64,000 nt of DNA from DASQGA01 sp963722715 (GTDB lineage Bacteria; Actinomycetota; Thermoleophilia; Gaiellales; Gaiellaceae), in assembly GCA_963722715.1 (NCBI GenBank), contig CAVROA010000013.1, forward strand, positions 1-64,000, given 5' to 3'. The stretch's first letter is position 1; each line of letters starts with the position of its first letter. A model generated the notes under the pieces. The model did no database searches. It was not told the origin of the DNA and saw only the letters and a program-made list of their open reading frames with translations. The translations under genes were made by a program, and so were the position numbers. This document shows, one piece after another, positions 25,216 to 34,404 of the stretch.

Positions 25216-26384
25216 GCGCAGCCGGCATGCAGACGAACGTCCCGGCGGAGCTCGGGGAGAAGCTGTTCCCGAAGGAAGGAAAGCAGGCCTTCCTCGACTC
25301 GGTCGAACCGGAGGATCTCGTCTACTTCCTCCTCAACGTCGGTGACGGAGACACGCAGCTCTTCCTGCTCCCCGCCCGGGAGGCGGACGGGGTTCGGCGG
25401 GCCTTCGTCGTCGACGTCGCCACGACCGGCAAGCTCCCGGGCCTACTGACGACACTGCTCGGCACGAAGCTCCTGCCCAAGCTGCCCGCCGACGGCTATC
25501 TCTTCCCGCTCGTCGTTGCCACCCACCCGCACGACGACCACATCGGCGGCATGCCCGAGTTCCTGACCGGCGAGTGGGGCAAGAACGTGCGGGAGCTGTG
25601 GGAGCCCGGCTACTACCACACCTCGGAGTCGTACATCGAGATGATGCGGGCGCTCGAGGACGCCGACCCGCATATCCAGCACACGCAGCCGACGAGCGGG
25701 ACGACCCGTTTTCTCGGCCGACTCCGCGTCCAGGTCCTCTCCCCGAGCATCGCATTGCGGACTCGGTTCGACACGTATGGCATCGACCTGAACGACGCCT
25801 CGATCGCGCTCAGGCTCGAGTTCCCAGCCTCGCGGGTCGAGCAGGGCCGCTTCCGCCGAACCTATGTCCGACCGAAGATCCGGACGTTCATCCTGGGGGC
25901 CGACTCACTGCTGGCCTCGTGGTCGCAGGTGCTCGTCGACTTTCCCGAGCTCCGGCCCGACAAGGCACCGACGGCGCGCGTGATTCAGAAGGCGCTCGGC
26001 CGCGACGCCCTCCGTGCGGAAATCTTCAAGGTTCCGCATCACGCCTCCAAGCACGGTGTCACGCTCGGCCTCGTCGAGGTCGTGCAGCCCAGCTTGAGCC
26101 TCGTCTCCTCAGTCGGAGGCGGCGGCAAGTACAACTTCCCGCACCTGGTCGCGCTCGAGGCGATCCGGGAGGCACGCCAGCCGACGACCCTCTCGCAGAA
26201 GAAGCGGAAGGACGACTACCTGCTCGGCGTCCACTACACGGCCGCGCGCATCAAGGGCGGAGACTGTCTCGGGTCGATCGCCGTCGTGCTCTCACCGACG
26301 AGCAGAAAGCGTGAGATCTGGCGTTTCTGTGACGAGCCCGCCGATCCCATCCAGCTCGACAACGCCCGTCGCTTCTCGCCCTAG
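25212..26384 (+). CDS. Metallo-beta-lactamase-fold hydrolase, ComEC/Rec2-like
   Basis: A 390-residue protein from GTG 25212 (GTGA overlap). YFLLNVGDGDTQLFLLP starts the fold, and THPHDDHIGG (104-113) gives the HxHxDH metal site (His105, His107, Asp109, His110). FILGADSLLASW and FKVPHHASKHGV supply the further Asp and His, as in the ComEC hydrolase domain. No membrane segment is present. Such soluble ComEC-like enzymes often sit in defence or mobile loci. Together with the patatin and the 160-residue protein it makes a coupled three-gene unit. Confidence 0.87.
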   Translation: MSAAGMQTNVPAELGEKLFPKEGKQAFLDSVEPEDLVYFLLNVGDGDTQLFLLPAREADGVRRAFVVDVATTGKLPGLLTTLLGTKLLPKLPADGYLFPLVVATHPHDDHIGGMPEFLTGEWGKNVRELWEPGYYHTSESYIEMMRALEDADPHIQHTQPTSGTTRFLGRLRVQVLSPSIALRTRFDTYGIDLNDASIALRLEFPASRVEQGRFRRTYVRPKIRTFILGADSLLASWSQVLVDFPELRPDKAPTARVIQKALGRDALRAEIFKVPHHASKHGVTLGLVEVVQPSLSLVSSVGGGGKYNFPHLVALEAIREARQPTTLSQKKRKDDYLLGVHYTAARIKGGDCLGSIAVVLSPTSRKREIWRFCDEPADPIQLDNARRFSP

Positions 26385-26391
26385 CGGACTG

Positions 26392-26829
26392 ATGAAAGAG
26401 CTGCGCACGCAGATCGAGATCGAGGCGACACCGGACCGGGTGTGGGAGATCCTCACCGACTTCGCCGCGTACCCCGAATGGAACCCGTTCATCCAGACGA
26501 TCGAGGGAGACGCGGCGCCGGGCTCCAAGCTCGAGGTCAGGATCGAGCCGCCCGGCGGGAGGGCGATGACCTTCAAGCCCACCGTGCTCGAAGCCGCGCC
26601 GAGGCAAGAGCTTCGCTGGCTCGGGCGAGTGCTCGTTCCCGGGCTCTTCGACGGCGAACACAGCCTTCGCATCGAGCCCATCGACGACTCGCGCATCCGC
26701 TTCACACAGTCAGAGCGCTTCACCGGCGTGCTTGTCCCGCTGTTCGGAAAAGGCCTCGGGAAGACGCAACGCGGCTTTACCGCGATGAACGAGGCGCTCA
26801 AGCGCAGGGCTGAGGCGACGGCGCCGTAG
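26392..26829 (+). CDS. SRPBCC-family (polyketide cyclase/START-like) protein
   Basis: A 145-residue protein from ATG 26392, 7 nt after the MBL stop. ELRTQIEIEATPDRVWEILT and FAAYPEWNPFIQTIEG are typical of the START/Bet v1-like ligand pocket; HSLRIEPIDDSRIRFTQSER and GFTAMNEALKRRAE finish the fold. It probably binds a hydrophobic ligand. It is close enough to be in the same transcript as the MBL gene, but the family is very common and need not belong to that system. Confidence 0.85.
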   Translation: MKELRTQIEIEATPDRVWEILTDFAAYPEWNPFIQTIEGDAAPGSKLEVRIEPPGGRAMTFKPTVLEAAPRQELRWLGRVLVPGLFDGEHSLRIEPIDDSRIRFTQSERFTGVLVPLFGKGLGKTQRGFTAMNEALKRRAEATAP

Positions 26830-26838
26830 GATGCCGCG

Positions 26839-28459
26839 GTGGTAGGAGCGCCGCGCGGACGCGAGCTCAGGTGTCGCGGCTGGGAGCAGGAAGGCGCGCT
26901 CCGCTGCCTCCTCAACAATCTCGATCCCGAGGTGGCCGAGAACCCAGAGGCGCTCGTCGTCTACGGCGGCCGCGGCAAGGCAGCCCGCGATCCTGAGGCC
27001 CTTGCCGCAATCGTGGCTGTCCTCGAGCGGCTCGGCGACGACGAGACGCTGATCGTCCAGTCGGGCAAGCCCGTTGCCGTCCTGCCCACTCACCTGGACG
27101 CCCCGCGCGTCCTCATCTCGACGGCGATGGTCGTGCCCGCCTGGTCGGACGCCGAGAGCTTCCGCCGGCTCGAGGACGCCGGCCTGACCATGTACGGGCA
27201 GATGACCGCTGCCGGGTGGTTCTACATCGGCACGCAGGGGATCCTCGGCTTCACCTACGAGACCTTCCGCGCGGTCGCGCACGCGCACTTCGGCGGCACG
27301 CTGGCCGGCCGGCGCGTTCTCACCGCGGGTCTCGGCGGGATGGGCGGAGCCCAGGGCTTTGGCGTGGCGCTGAACGGCGGCCGTGCACTGATCGTCGAGG
27401 TGGATCCCCGACGAGCCGACCGACGACTTCGAGAAGGCTGGGTCGAGGCTCGTGGCAGCGAGCTACGAGGAGGGGCTCGCGGCGCACCTCGACCCCGACG
27501 GGCCCGACGCGGTCGGGCTCGTGGGTAACGCGAGCGAGGTGGTGCCCCGCCTCCTCGCCGACGGCGTGGAGTTCGATGTGGTCACCGACCAGACGCCGGC
27601 CCACGATCCGCTCGGCGCCTACGTGCCCGCCGGCTACACACCCGAGGCCGCCGCAAGCGCGGACCCGGACGACCCCGGCTTCCGCAATGCGGTCTTCGGC
27701 TCGCTTCGGGCGCATGCTGTGGCGCTGCTCGGCTACCGGGACCGAGGGGCGGTCGTCTTCGAGTACGGGAACGGCCTGCGCGCGCAGGCGGTCACGGCGG
27801 GTGCGACGGAGGCGGCTCGGATCCCCGGCTTCGTCGAGGCGTACGTCCGCCCGATCCTCGCCCGTGGCATCGGGCCGTTCCGGTGGGTCGCGCTCACAGG
27901 CGATCGCGAGGACCTGCGCCGCAGCGAGGACGCTGTCATGGAGGTCATCGGCAGCGACTCGCTGCGCGCCTGGATCGAGCTCGCCCGCGCGCGGGTGCCA
28001 CTGCAGGGTCTTCCGGCCCGTATCTGCTGGCTCGGTCTTGGCGAGCGCGAGGCCGTCGCCCTGCGGCTGAACGAGCTCGTCCGCTCCGGCGACGTCGGGC
28101 CGCTCGCTCTCGGGCGAGATCACATGGACCCCGCCTCGGTCGCGTCCCCGACGCGGGAGACCGAAGGAATGCGAGACGGGAGCGACGCGATCGCCGACTG
28201 GCCGATCCTCTCTGCGCTTCTTTCCGCTGTCCAGGGAGCGAGCTGGGTCGCGGTCGGGAACGGGGGCGGAGTCGGGGTCGGAAAGTCGATCCACTCCGGC
28301 CTGGTCGTCGTCGCCGACGGGAGCGAGACCGCGGAACGCAAGCTTGGCCGTGTGTTCCGCTCCGACCCGGCGCTCGGTGTCGCCCGCTATGCCGACGCCG
28401 GCTATCCGGAGGCGCTCGCCGAAGCCGAGCGCCACGGGCTCGACCGCGGAAGTAGCTAG
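26839..28459 (+). CDS. hutU: Urocanate hydratase, frameshifted
   Basis: Two frames make a full urocanase (about 540 residues). The first, from GTG 26839, has GALRCLLNNLDPEVAENPEA, VYGGRGKAARD and the NAD-binding LTAGLGGMGGAQGFG. The second contains GYRDRGAVVFEYGNGLRAQA and RDHMDPASVASPTRETEGMR. Removing one C from CCCC at 27406-27409 joins them through VDPDEPTDDFEKAGSRLVAA. The enzyme adds water to urocanate in histidine degradation. No other hut gene is in the window. The homopolymer context favours a sequencing or assembly error. It converges with the dehydrogenase gene, sharing CTAG at the stops. Confidence 0.9.
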
Positions 28460-29353
28460 CCCGTCGTCTCCTTTCCTTCGCGGAGGGCAGCGATCCCCCC
28501 GAGCACGCGATCGCGCCGGTCGACGAGCTCCGCCACGTCGCCAGCCTCGTAGTCGCCGCGGAGGCCGCGGCCGTTCTTGACGCCGAGGGCTCCACGCCGC
28601 GAGGGCCCGGCCCAGCGTCGCAGATGGCTCGCGGTCGCTTGCGAGCTCGGGATAGAGGTTGGCCGCCACGGCGGCGTGGACGTCTAGCCCGGCCAGGTCC
28701 ATGCTCTCGAAGGGCCCGATCGCTGCCCAACGCGCACCCAGGCCATGCGTGACCGCACGGTCGACATCGGCGGTGGAGCAGACGCCCGCGTCGACGAGCG
28801 CGTAGGCCTCGCGGAGGAGTGCGTACTGCAGCCGGTTGGTGACGAAGCCGCGCACGTCGCGGCGGACGACGACCGGCGCTTTCCCGAGGGTCTCCGCCCA
28901 CGCGCAGAGGGTGTCGATTGTCTCGGGCGCGGTCTGCGTGCCGCCGACGACTTCGACGACCTCGGCGAGCTCCGGCGGGCTGAGCCAGTGGAGGCCTGCG
29001 AAGCGCTCCGGCCGTTCGAGTCCCGCGGCAAGGGTGTCAAGTGGAAGCGACGAGGTGTTCGTCGTCAGGATCGCCTCCGGGGCCGCGACCTCCTCGGCGA
29101 GCGTGAAGAGCGCGCGCTTCGGCTCGACCGCTTCCTCGATCGTCTCGACCACAAGGGCCGCACCCGCGAGCGCGTCCTTCGCCGAGATCGTGAGCTCGAC
29201 CGGGTGACCACCGAGTCGCGGCCTGGCGGCCTCGAGGCTGCTTGCCCGGCGGGCGCAGAGCCGCACCGAGCAGCCGGCCTCGGCGAAGACGCGCGCGATC
29301 CCGGCGCCCATCGTGCCCGCGCCGATGACGGCGACTTCCCGAGGCAGCTTCAT
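28456..29353 (-). CDS. 3-hydroxyacyl-CoA dehydrogenase family protein, frameshifted
   Basis: From the start at 29353 the protein has the NAD Rossmann motif GAGTMGAG (11-18), VVETIEEAVEPKRALF, NTSSLPLDTLAAG, catalytic-region HWLSPPELAEVVEVVGG and DVRGFVTNRLQYALLREAYA. The frame then breaks near 28595. In the adjacent frame the expected end follows (GALGVKNGRGLRGDYEAGDV, then ELVDRRDRVLGGIAALREGK and a stop at 28456). One extra base accounts for it. It acts in beta-oxidation or butanoate-type metabolism; substrate chain length is not evident. Confidence 0.88.
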
Positions 29354-29374
29354 GCGGGCAGAGTAGGGAAAACG

Positions 29375-29404
29375 CGAGAGGGCCCGCCGGAGCGGGCCCT
29401 CTCG
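29375..29404 (-). terminator. Rho-independent terminator of the subtilase gene
   Basis: A perfect 13-bp stem (29375-29387 with 29392-29404) with loop CGGA. On the minus strand it is followed by CGTTTTCCC, giving a short U-tract. It lies just after the subtilase stop and before the dehydrogenase start. Confidence 0.85.
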
Positions 29405-29424
29405 TTTCCTGCTCTCTCCGACCG

Positions 29425-32355
29425 TTACGGGTTGATGCTGACGATCGTCGAGCCGATCTCGCTGGCTCCGCTGCTGTAGCGGATCCGGCCGAGGTACTTC
29501 GTTCCGGCTGTGAGCCCACTCCAGGAGGCGGTGATGTTCGCCGTGCCTCCGACCGTCGCCGAGGACGTGCTCGACGTCACGGTCATGTTCCCCGCAGCGG
29601 TGCTCGGGACGAACCAGTCGAAGAGCGTGTAGACCGCGCTCGTACCGTCCGTCTGCCAGCCGTGCACGTACAGCTTGTACGCGCCCGCGTCCGGCTTGGC
29701 GAGATCGATCCGCTCGGCAGCCGTGGCGCCGGCGCTCGTGCCGACGAGTGTTCCCTCGTGGTACAGGTAGAGATCGAGGTCGTCCTCGCCGTCCGTGAAC
29801 TCATCGAACAGCTGGAAGCGCGCGAGCGTCGTTCCGGCCGGAACGGTGAACGAGTGCACCTGGATGCCCTGGTTCGAGTCGGGCGCGTCCGTGTCGAAGT
29901 TGTTCGTCGGATCGTCGACGACCGTTCGCGTCTCGGTCGTCGCCGCCAAGAGGCCCTCTGCCGCGACCGCGAAGGGTCCGTCATAACCGAGCTGGACGGT
30001 TCGCGTGAGCGACCCGGACGTCCCGGTTCCCGTCACCTCGGCCGGAGCAGCGATCGCGACCGGGCGGATAACGAGGGGAATCCGAGCCGCGTGGCCCCCC
30101 CTGTCCGCCCACGTGACCGAGCCGAACGAGTACTCGTCGAACAACGCGTCATCGTTCGCGGCGAACGCGATTTGGTACGTCGCCGTCGCACCTGCGGCGA
30201 GCGTCAGCCTCCTCGGCGTGACCGTGACGTCGACTCCGGCCGGCTCAGCGATGTCGACCGTGTAGGTCCCTGCCGGACCGACGTTCCTGACCTTCCGCGT
30301 CACCGTCTTGACGCCCACGAGCGCGCGGATCGTCACCGACGGGACGTTGAGGTCGGTAGCGGCGACGACTGGCGCCGGGCTGGTGCCGAAGCACAACGTG
30401 CAGAGACCCTGGCTTCGGAGGAAGGCTCGGTAGTCGTCGAACGCGACCGGATAGACGAGCCCTGGGTTCGCCGCCCCGTTCGGAGCGACGTGGCCTGCCC
30501 CGAAGTCGAATGGGTCGGCCGGCGTGACGCCGTCCTGCTTGAAGACGTTCTGCCGAGCGCTGGTCATGATCGCCGACTGCATCTCGGCGGGCGTCCAGTC
30601 CGGATGGAGGTCCTTGAGGAGCGCACCGATCCCGGCGATATGCGGGCTCGACATCGACGTTCCGCCGATCGACTGGAAGAGCTGACCAGGCGCGGCGTTG
30701 GTCTCCACCGGGCTGTTCCCGGCCAGAACCTGCACGCCCGGGGCGGTGATGTCCGGCTTCAGGAGATCGCCCGTGCTTCGGGCATTAGCAAGCAGCGGGC
30801 CCCGCGAGGAGAACGCGGCCATGACGTTTCCGCCGCCGAGCTCCTTGGACACCCCGGAGAGCGACGCCGTCGAAGCGCCCGGCGCGTCGATGTACGCCCT
30901 GATCGCCGTTCCCGCAGACGTCCGGACGTGAACGGTCGGAACGTGATGCGTATCGCTCATGAGCGTGTCGAACTCGGAAGCGGTGTAGAGGATCATTCCG
31001 ACCCCGCCCGCTTCCTTCACCGCGCGGCTCCGCGCCGCGCGCGAGAAGCTGCCCTCGCAGAGGACGATCTTGCCGGTCACGAGCGCCGGGTTGAGCCCGG
31101 TGAGGCAGCCGACGCTCCCGGAAGCGGCTCCGTCGACGAGCGCAGTGGACGCGAGCGGACCGGTGACCTGAACGCCCTTGAAGGTCTGGCCGTTCCCGAG
31201 CCTCACGGTGCCCACCCACGAGCGGCTGTGCGTGCTCGCGCCGACCGTCGTCAGCCACGGGCCTCCGTGGTCGACGGTGCTGGCATCGGGACCGGCGTTG
31301 CCCGCCGAGGCCGCAACGAAGACGCCGGCCTGCCGGGCGAAGAGGAACGCTACGTCGTCGGCGTCGAGGAAGTCCGGATCATCGTCGCCAATCGAGTAGT
31401 TGATGACGTCCACGCCGTCAGCGACAGCGGTATCGATCGCCTCGACGAGGTCGCTGACCGCGCAGCCCCCGGGCCAGCACGCCTTGTAGACGGCGATGCG
31501 CGCGCGAGGCGCCATGCCGCTGATCGTTCCGAAGCTCCTGCCCAGGATCGACGCAGCGACGCCCGCGTTTCCGCCCGCGGTCGAGGCCGTATGCGTTCCA
31601 TGGCCCTCGTGATCGCGGGCCGACTGGAAGTCGCCCGAGAGCGAGCCGCCGGCATGGCCGAAGCCCTTGTTGAAGTAGCGGGCGCCGATCAGCTTGTTGC
31701 TGCAGTTGCTCTGCGTCCACTGCTCGCCGGACTCACACTCGCCGTTCCAGCCGGCGGGCGGGGGCCCGTAACCGGTGGCGGCGAAGCTCGGATGCTCCGG
31801 CCAGACGCCGGTGTCGACGACGCCGATGATCACGTCTGTGCCGGCCTGCGACTGCCCGCCGAGCTGGCTCCAGATGCCGCCGCCGGCGTTCAGGCCGAGG
31901 AAAGTCGGTGTGTTGTCCGTTTGCGGCTGCGACAAGGAGTCGCGCTCGACTGCGACCACGCCCTTCGTGGCCTGCAGCTTCGCGACCTGGCTCTTGTTCA
32001 GCACGGCGGCGAACCCGTTCAGCGAGTACGCGTAGTCGTACATCCGCGTTGCCCCGACGCTGTTGGCGATCGCACCCTGGCGAGAGCGCAGGTAGCCCAC
32101 GTACTTCTGGACGTTGGAATCGTTCTTGTTCAGCTTCTTGCCGGCGGCCGGCTTCGTGGCCGGATAGCCGGCGACGCCGCCCTGGTAGGCGGCAGCCGGT
32201 GCTTCGTCCAGCAGTACGACGAAAACGTTGCTGGCGCTCTTGCCGGTGCCTGTCGCCTTGGCATCAGCCTCGTGCCGCGCACCTGCCGCACCGGTGACGA
32301 ACATCGCGATGAGCGCCGCGGCAAGCACGACGCATCCCACTATTGCCCGCTTCAT
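29425..32355 (-). CDS. Secreted subtilisin-like serine protease (S8, cucumisin-like)
   Basis: A 976-residue protein from ATG 32355. The signal peptide (1-25) is followed by an inhibitor-I9 propeptide (about 42-140). The catalytic triad is Asp181 (GVVDTGVWPEHPSF), His252 (DHEGHGTHTASTAGG) and Ser567 (GGTSMSSPHIAG). A PA domain (about 395-500) is inserted between His and Ser, as in plant cucumisin-type subtilases. A fibronectin-type domain follows (SVTIRALVGVKTVTRKVRN), then a pre-peptidase-like region (DGEDDLDLYLYHEGTLVG). It degrades external proteins. The gene is alone, with its own terminator. Confidence 0.93.
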   Translation of the reverse strand: MKRAIVGCVVLAAALIAMFVTGAAGARHEADAKATGTGKSASNVFVVLLDEAPAAAYQGGVAGYPATKPAAGKKLNKNDSNVQKYVGYLRSRQGAIANSVGATRMYDYAYSLNGFAAVLNKSQVAKLQATKGVVAVERDSLSQPQTDNTPTFLGLNAGGGIWSQLGGQSQAGTDVIIGVVDTGVWPEHPSFAATGYGPPPAGWNGECESGEQWTQSNCSNKLIGARYFNKGFGHAGGSLSGDFQSARDHEGHGTHTASTAGGNAGVAASILGRSFGTISGMAPRARIAVYKACWPGGCAVSDLVEAIDTAVADGVDVINYSIGDDDPDFLDADDVAFLFARQAGVFVAASAGNAGPDASTVDHGGPWLTTVGASTHSRSWVGTVRLGNGQTFKGVQVTGPLASTALVDGAASGSVGCLTGLNPALVTGKIVLCEGSFSRAARSRAVKEAGGVGMILYTASEFDTLMSDTHHVPTVHVRTSAGTAIRAYIDAPGASTASLSGVSKELGGGNVMAAFSSRGPLLANARSTGDLLKPDITAPGVQVLAGNSPVETNAAPGQLFQSIGGTSMSSPHIAGIGALLKDLHPDWTPAEMQSAIMTSARQNVFKQDGVTPADPFDFGAGHVAPNGAANPGLVYPVAFDDYRAFLRSQGLCTLCFGTSPAPVVAATDLNVPSVTIRALVGVKTVTRKVRNVGPAGTYTVDIAEPAGVDVTVTPRRLTLAAGATATYQIAFAANDDALFDEYSFGSVTWADRGGHAARIPLVIRPVAIAAPAEVTGTGTSGSLTRTVQLGYDGPFAVAAEGLLAATTETRTVVDDPTNNFDTDAPDSNQGIQVHSFTVPAGTTLARFQLFDEFTDGEDDLDLYLYHEGTLVGTSAGATAAERIDLAKPDAGAYKLYVHGWQTDGTSAVYTLFDWFVPSTAAGNMTVTSSTSSATVGGTANITASWSGLTAGTKYLGRIRYSSGASEIGSTIVSINP

Positions 32356-32492
32356 TTCCCTCCCCTTCTGTCAGATCCCCTGGCCGCTGGGGCGGTCATC
32401 CTGGGGCCCCGCGCAGACGCTGGGCGGCGACTAGGGTACCACTCCGCCGCCCGGATCGCGGGAAGGGCCACCAAGCGGAGAAGTCATGCCGC

Positions 32493-33152
32493 TCAGCGGG
32501 GCTGCGGCACGATGCGGATGTAGGGCCGCGGCGCCTCCCAGCCGTCCGGATACGTCTCCCTGGCCTCCTCGTCGGAGACCGAGCCGGCGATGATCACGTC
32601 CTCACCCTGCTGCCAGTTGACGGGGGTCGCAACCTTGTGCTTGGCCGTCAGCTGCAGCGAGTCGATCACACGCAAGACCTCGTCGAAGTTGCGGCCCGTC
32701 GTCATCGGATAGACGAGGATGAGCTTGACCTTCTTGTCCGGGCCGATCACGAAGACGTTTCGCACCGTCTGGTTGTCGGCCGGCGTCCGCTTGGTCGGAT
32801 CGCCCGACACGTCGGCGGTAAGCATCCCGTACAGCTTCGCCACGTTGAAGTTGGAGTCGCCGATCAGCGGGTAGTTCGGGGCGTGCCCTTGGGTCTCCTC
32901 GATGTCGGAAGCCCACTCCTCATGGTTGTCGACCGGATCAATCGAGAGCCCGATGATCTTCACGTTCCTGCGGTCGAACTCGGGCTTGATCTTGGCCATG
33001 TAGCCGAGCTCGGTCGTACACACGGGGGTGAAGTCCCGGGGATGCGAGAAAAGCACCGCCCACGAGTCCCCGATCCAGTCATGGAAGCTGATCCGGCCTT
33101 CCGTGGTCTCCGCCTCGAAATCCGGTGCCGTATCGCCAATTTGCAGAGCCAT
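32493..33152 (-). CDS. 1-Cys peroxiredoxin (Prx6-type AhpC/TSA)
   Basis: A 219-residue protein from ATG 33152 (AAGGAGG). The peroxidatic Cys45 is in FTPVCTTELG, with DFTPVC preceded by FSHPRD and conserved Arg in RNVFVIGPDKKVKL. The long C-terminal arm (VNWQQGEDVIIAGSVSDEEA) is typical of Prx6-type enzymes with a dimerisation domain. It reduces H2O2 and alkyl hydroperoxides in the cytosol. Confidence 0.93.
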   Translation of the reverse strand: MALQIGDTAPDFEAETTEGRISFHDWIGDSWAVLFSHPRDFTPVCTTELGYMAKIKPEFDRRNVKIIGLSIDPVDNHEEWASDIEETQGHAPNYPLIGDSNFNVAKLYGMLTADVSGDPTKRTPADNQTVRNVFVIGPDKKVKLILVYPMTTGRNFDEVLRVIDSLQLTAKHKVATPVNWQQGEDVIIAGSVSDEEARETYPDGWEAPRPYIRIVPQPR

Positions 33153-33270
33153 CTTCCTCCTTTTCTCGCACCCTTGCCATTCCGGCCGCGCGCAATTGTC
33201 GTCGCTCTAGAGGTCGCTGTCCACCCAGGACGGCCCGCGAGCGACGTGTCCGCACGACCGCCACAGCTTG

Positions 33271-34158
33271 TCAGCACGCAGCGTCGCTCTCGCTCGCGCA
33301 GGCACCCAGCCAGCTCGTGAAGACCGCGTGAGCATCGGGAGCCGCCGTCAGCGTGACCTCCGTCCCGTAGGGGAACCAGCCCGCGCAGGCGCCTTCGCAG
33401 GCAATCCGCTGCTCCACGTCGGTTCGCTTGGTCCCCACGGTCGTCCCGTCGATATACAGGGTCGCTGTGTTCTCGGCGTTGGCCCTTCGGTAGTACCCCT
33501 GCTTCATGTAGTTGCGACAACAGGGGTAGAGCGTGTTCATGGATGTGCGCGGGAGGACGAGTTGATCGTTTACGTACACCTTGACGAAGCCGATACTCGG
33601 GTCGGCCGAGAACCCGACCTGCGCCTCGAACCGGATCCACTCGTCCGTTCGGAGGAGACCTAGATCGAACTCCCGTCCCGTCAAGCGGCAACTCGTCGCC
33701 GAGATGGTTCCCGTTCGCGAAGTCAAAACCAGACTGCGGCGGCTGTCGGGCCCGTCGTCGCGGACTGCGAAGTCAAGCGGCACCGAGCAACTCGAGCCAG
33801 TGTGGTGCCACTGGGTGAAGACATTCCATGTACCCGAGTCGTCCGAGGTCGGGAAGCCGGAGGCAAAATAGACCGACCAGCCGAACCAGCGGACGTCCCC
33901 CTCCTTGAACAGCACCCCGTAGTTGAGGACCTCGGCGCGCTCGCCCGTGGTCTGGCTCGCGGGAAAGTGGTCGCCGGGCTCCACGGTAAACCTGCCGGCA
34001 TAGACGCCTTGAATCCGAGTTTCCGACTGGACGACGATGTCGGCGTCCGGGTCTCCTCCTTGCTGTTCGAAGCTCCATTGCGACGTGTCTCCGGTCTCGA
34101 AGTCGCCATCGAAAAGAACCGAGGCGGAGGCCGGTGCGACCGCCGTCAAGCCGAGCAC
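33271..34158 (-). CDS. Secreted heparin-lyase/PL-like protein, damaged or unusual N-terminus
   Basis: From GTG 34158 the 295-residue product starts inside a signal peptide (LGLTAVAPASAS). Upstream in the same frame RRIAAALACALVLGL completes the signal but no start codon precedes the stop at the TTGAAG site; the TTG there, with a GAGGGG box, is in another frame. An indel is likely. The mature part (SVLFDGDFETGDTSQWSFEQ, RWFGWSVYFASGF, FTQWHHTG, EWIRFEAQVGFSADPSIGFV, CCRNYMKQGYYR) resembles the polysaccharide-lyase (heparin lyase I-like) jelly roll. The C-terminus carries part of a bacterial cell-surface repeat (GTEVTLTAAPDAHAVFTSWL). Confidence 0.72.
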   Translation of the reverse strand: MLGLTAVAPASASVLFDGDFETGDTSQWSFEQQGGDPDADIVVQSETRIQGVYAGRFTVEPGDHFPASQTTGERAEVLNYGVLFKEGDVRWFGWSVYFASGFPTSDDSGTWNVFTQWHHTGSSCSVPLDFAVRDDGPDSRRSLVLTSRTGTISATSCRLTGREFDLGLLRTDEWIRFEAQVGFSADPSIGFVKVYVNDQLVLPRTSMNTLYPCCRNYMKQGYYRRANAENTATLYIDGTTVGTKRTDVEQRIACEGACAGWFPYGTEVTLTAAPDAHAVFTSWLGACASESDAAC

Positions 34159-34404
34159 GAGGGCACATGCAAGAGCCGCTGCGATCCTGCGACCCGAGGG
34201 GCAGCAGCGCGCGAAACGCTTGCTTCAAGGTTGATCCCCTCATGACCCCCCTCGATTGTCGCAGGAAAACCCGTACCGCCGGCCGGCGCGGGGCAGCCGC
34301 AGGCCTGGACGCATCCCGCGGTGGGTCCCCACCACGCGTTGATATGGTCGAGAACCAAGCGTCGGCATCGACGTAACCCCTCGCCCACGCGCCGGAAACC
34401 ACTG

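Noticed and set aside
27320..28455. Extension of the hydroxyacyl-CoA dehydrogenase frame to 677 residues
   Set aside because: The extension runs antisense to hutU after a frameshift; the natural C-terminus is in the adjacent frame ending at 28456.
29662..32523. A 953-codon plus-strand frame antisense to the subtilase gene
   Set aside because: High-GC third-position shadow; composition is Arg/Gly/Val-rich without domains, while the minus strand has the full protease triad.
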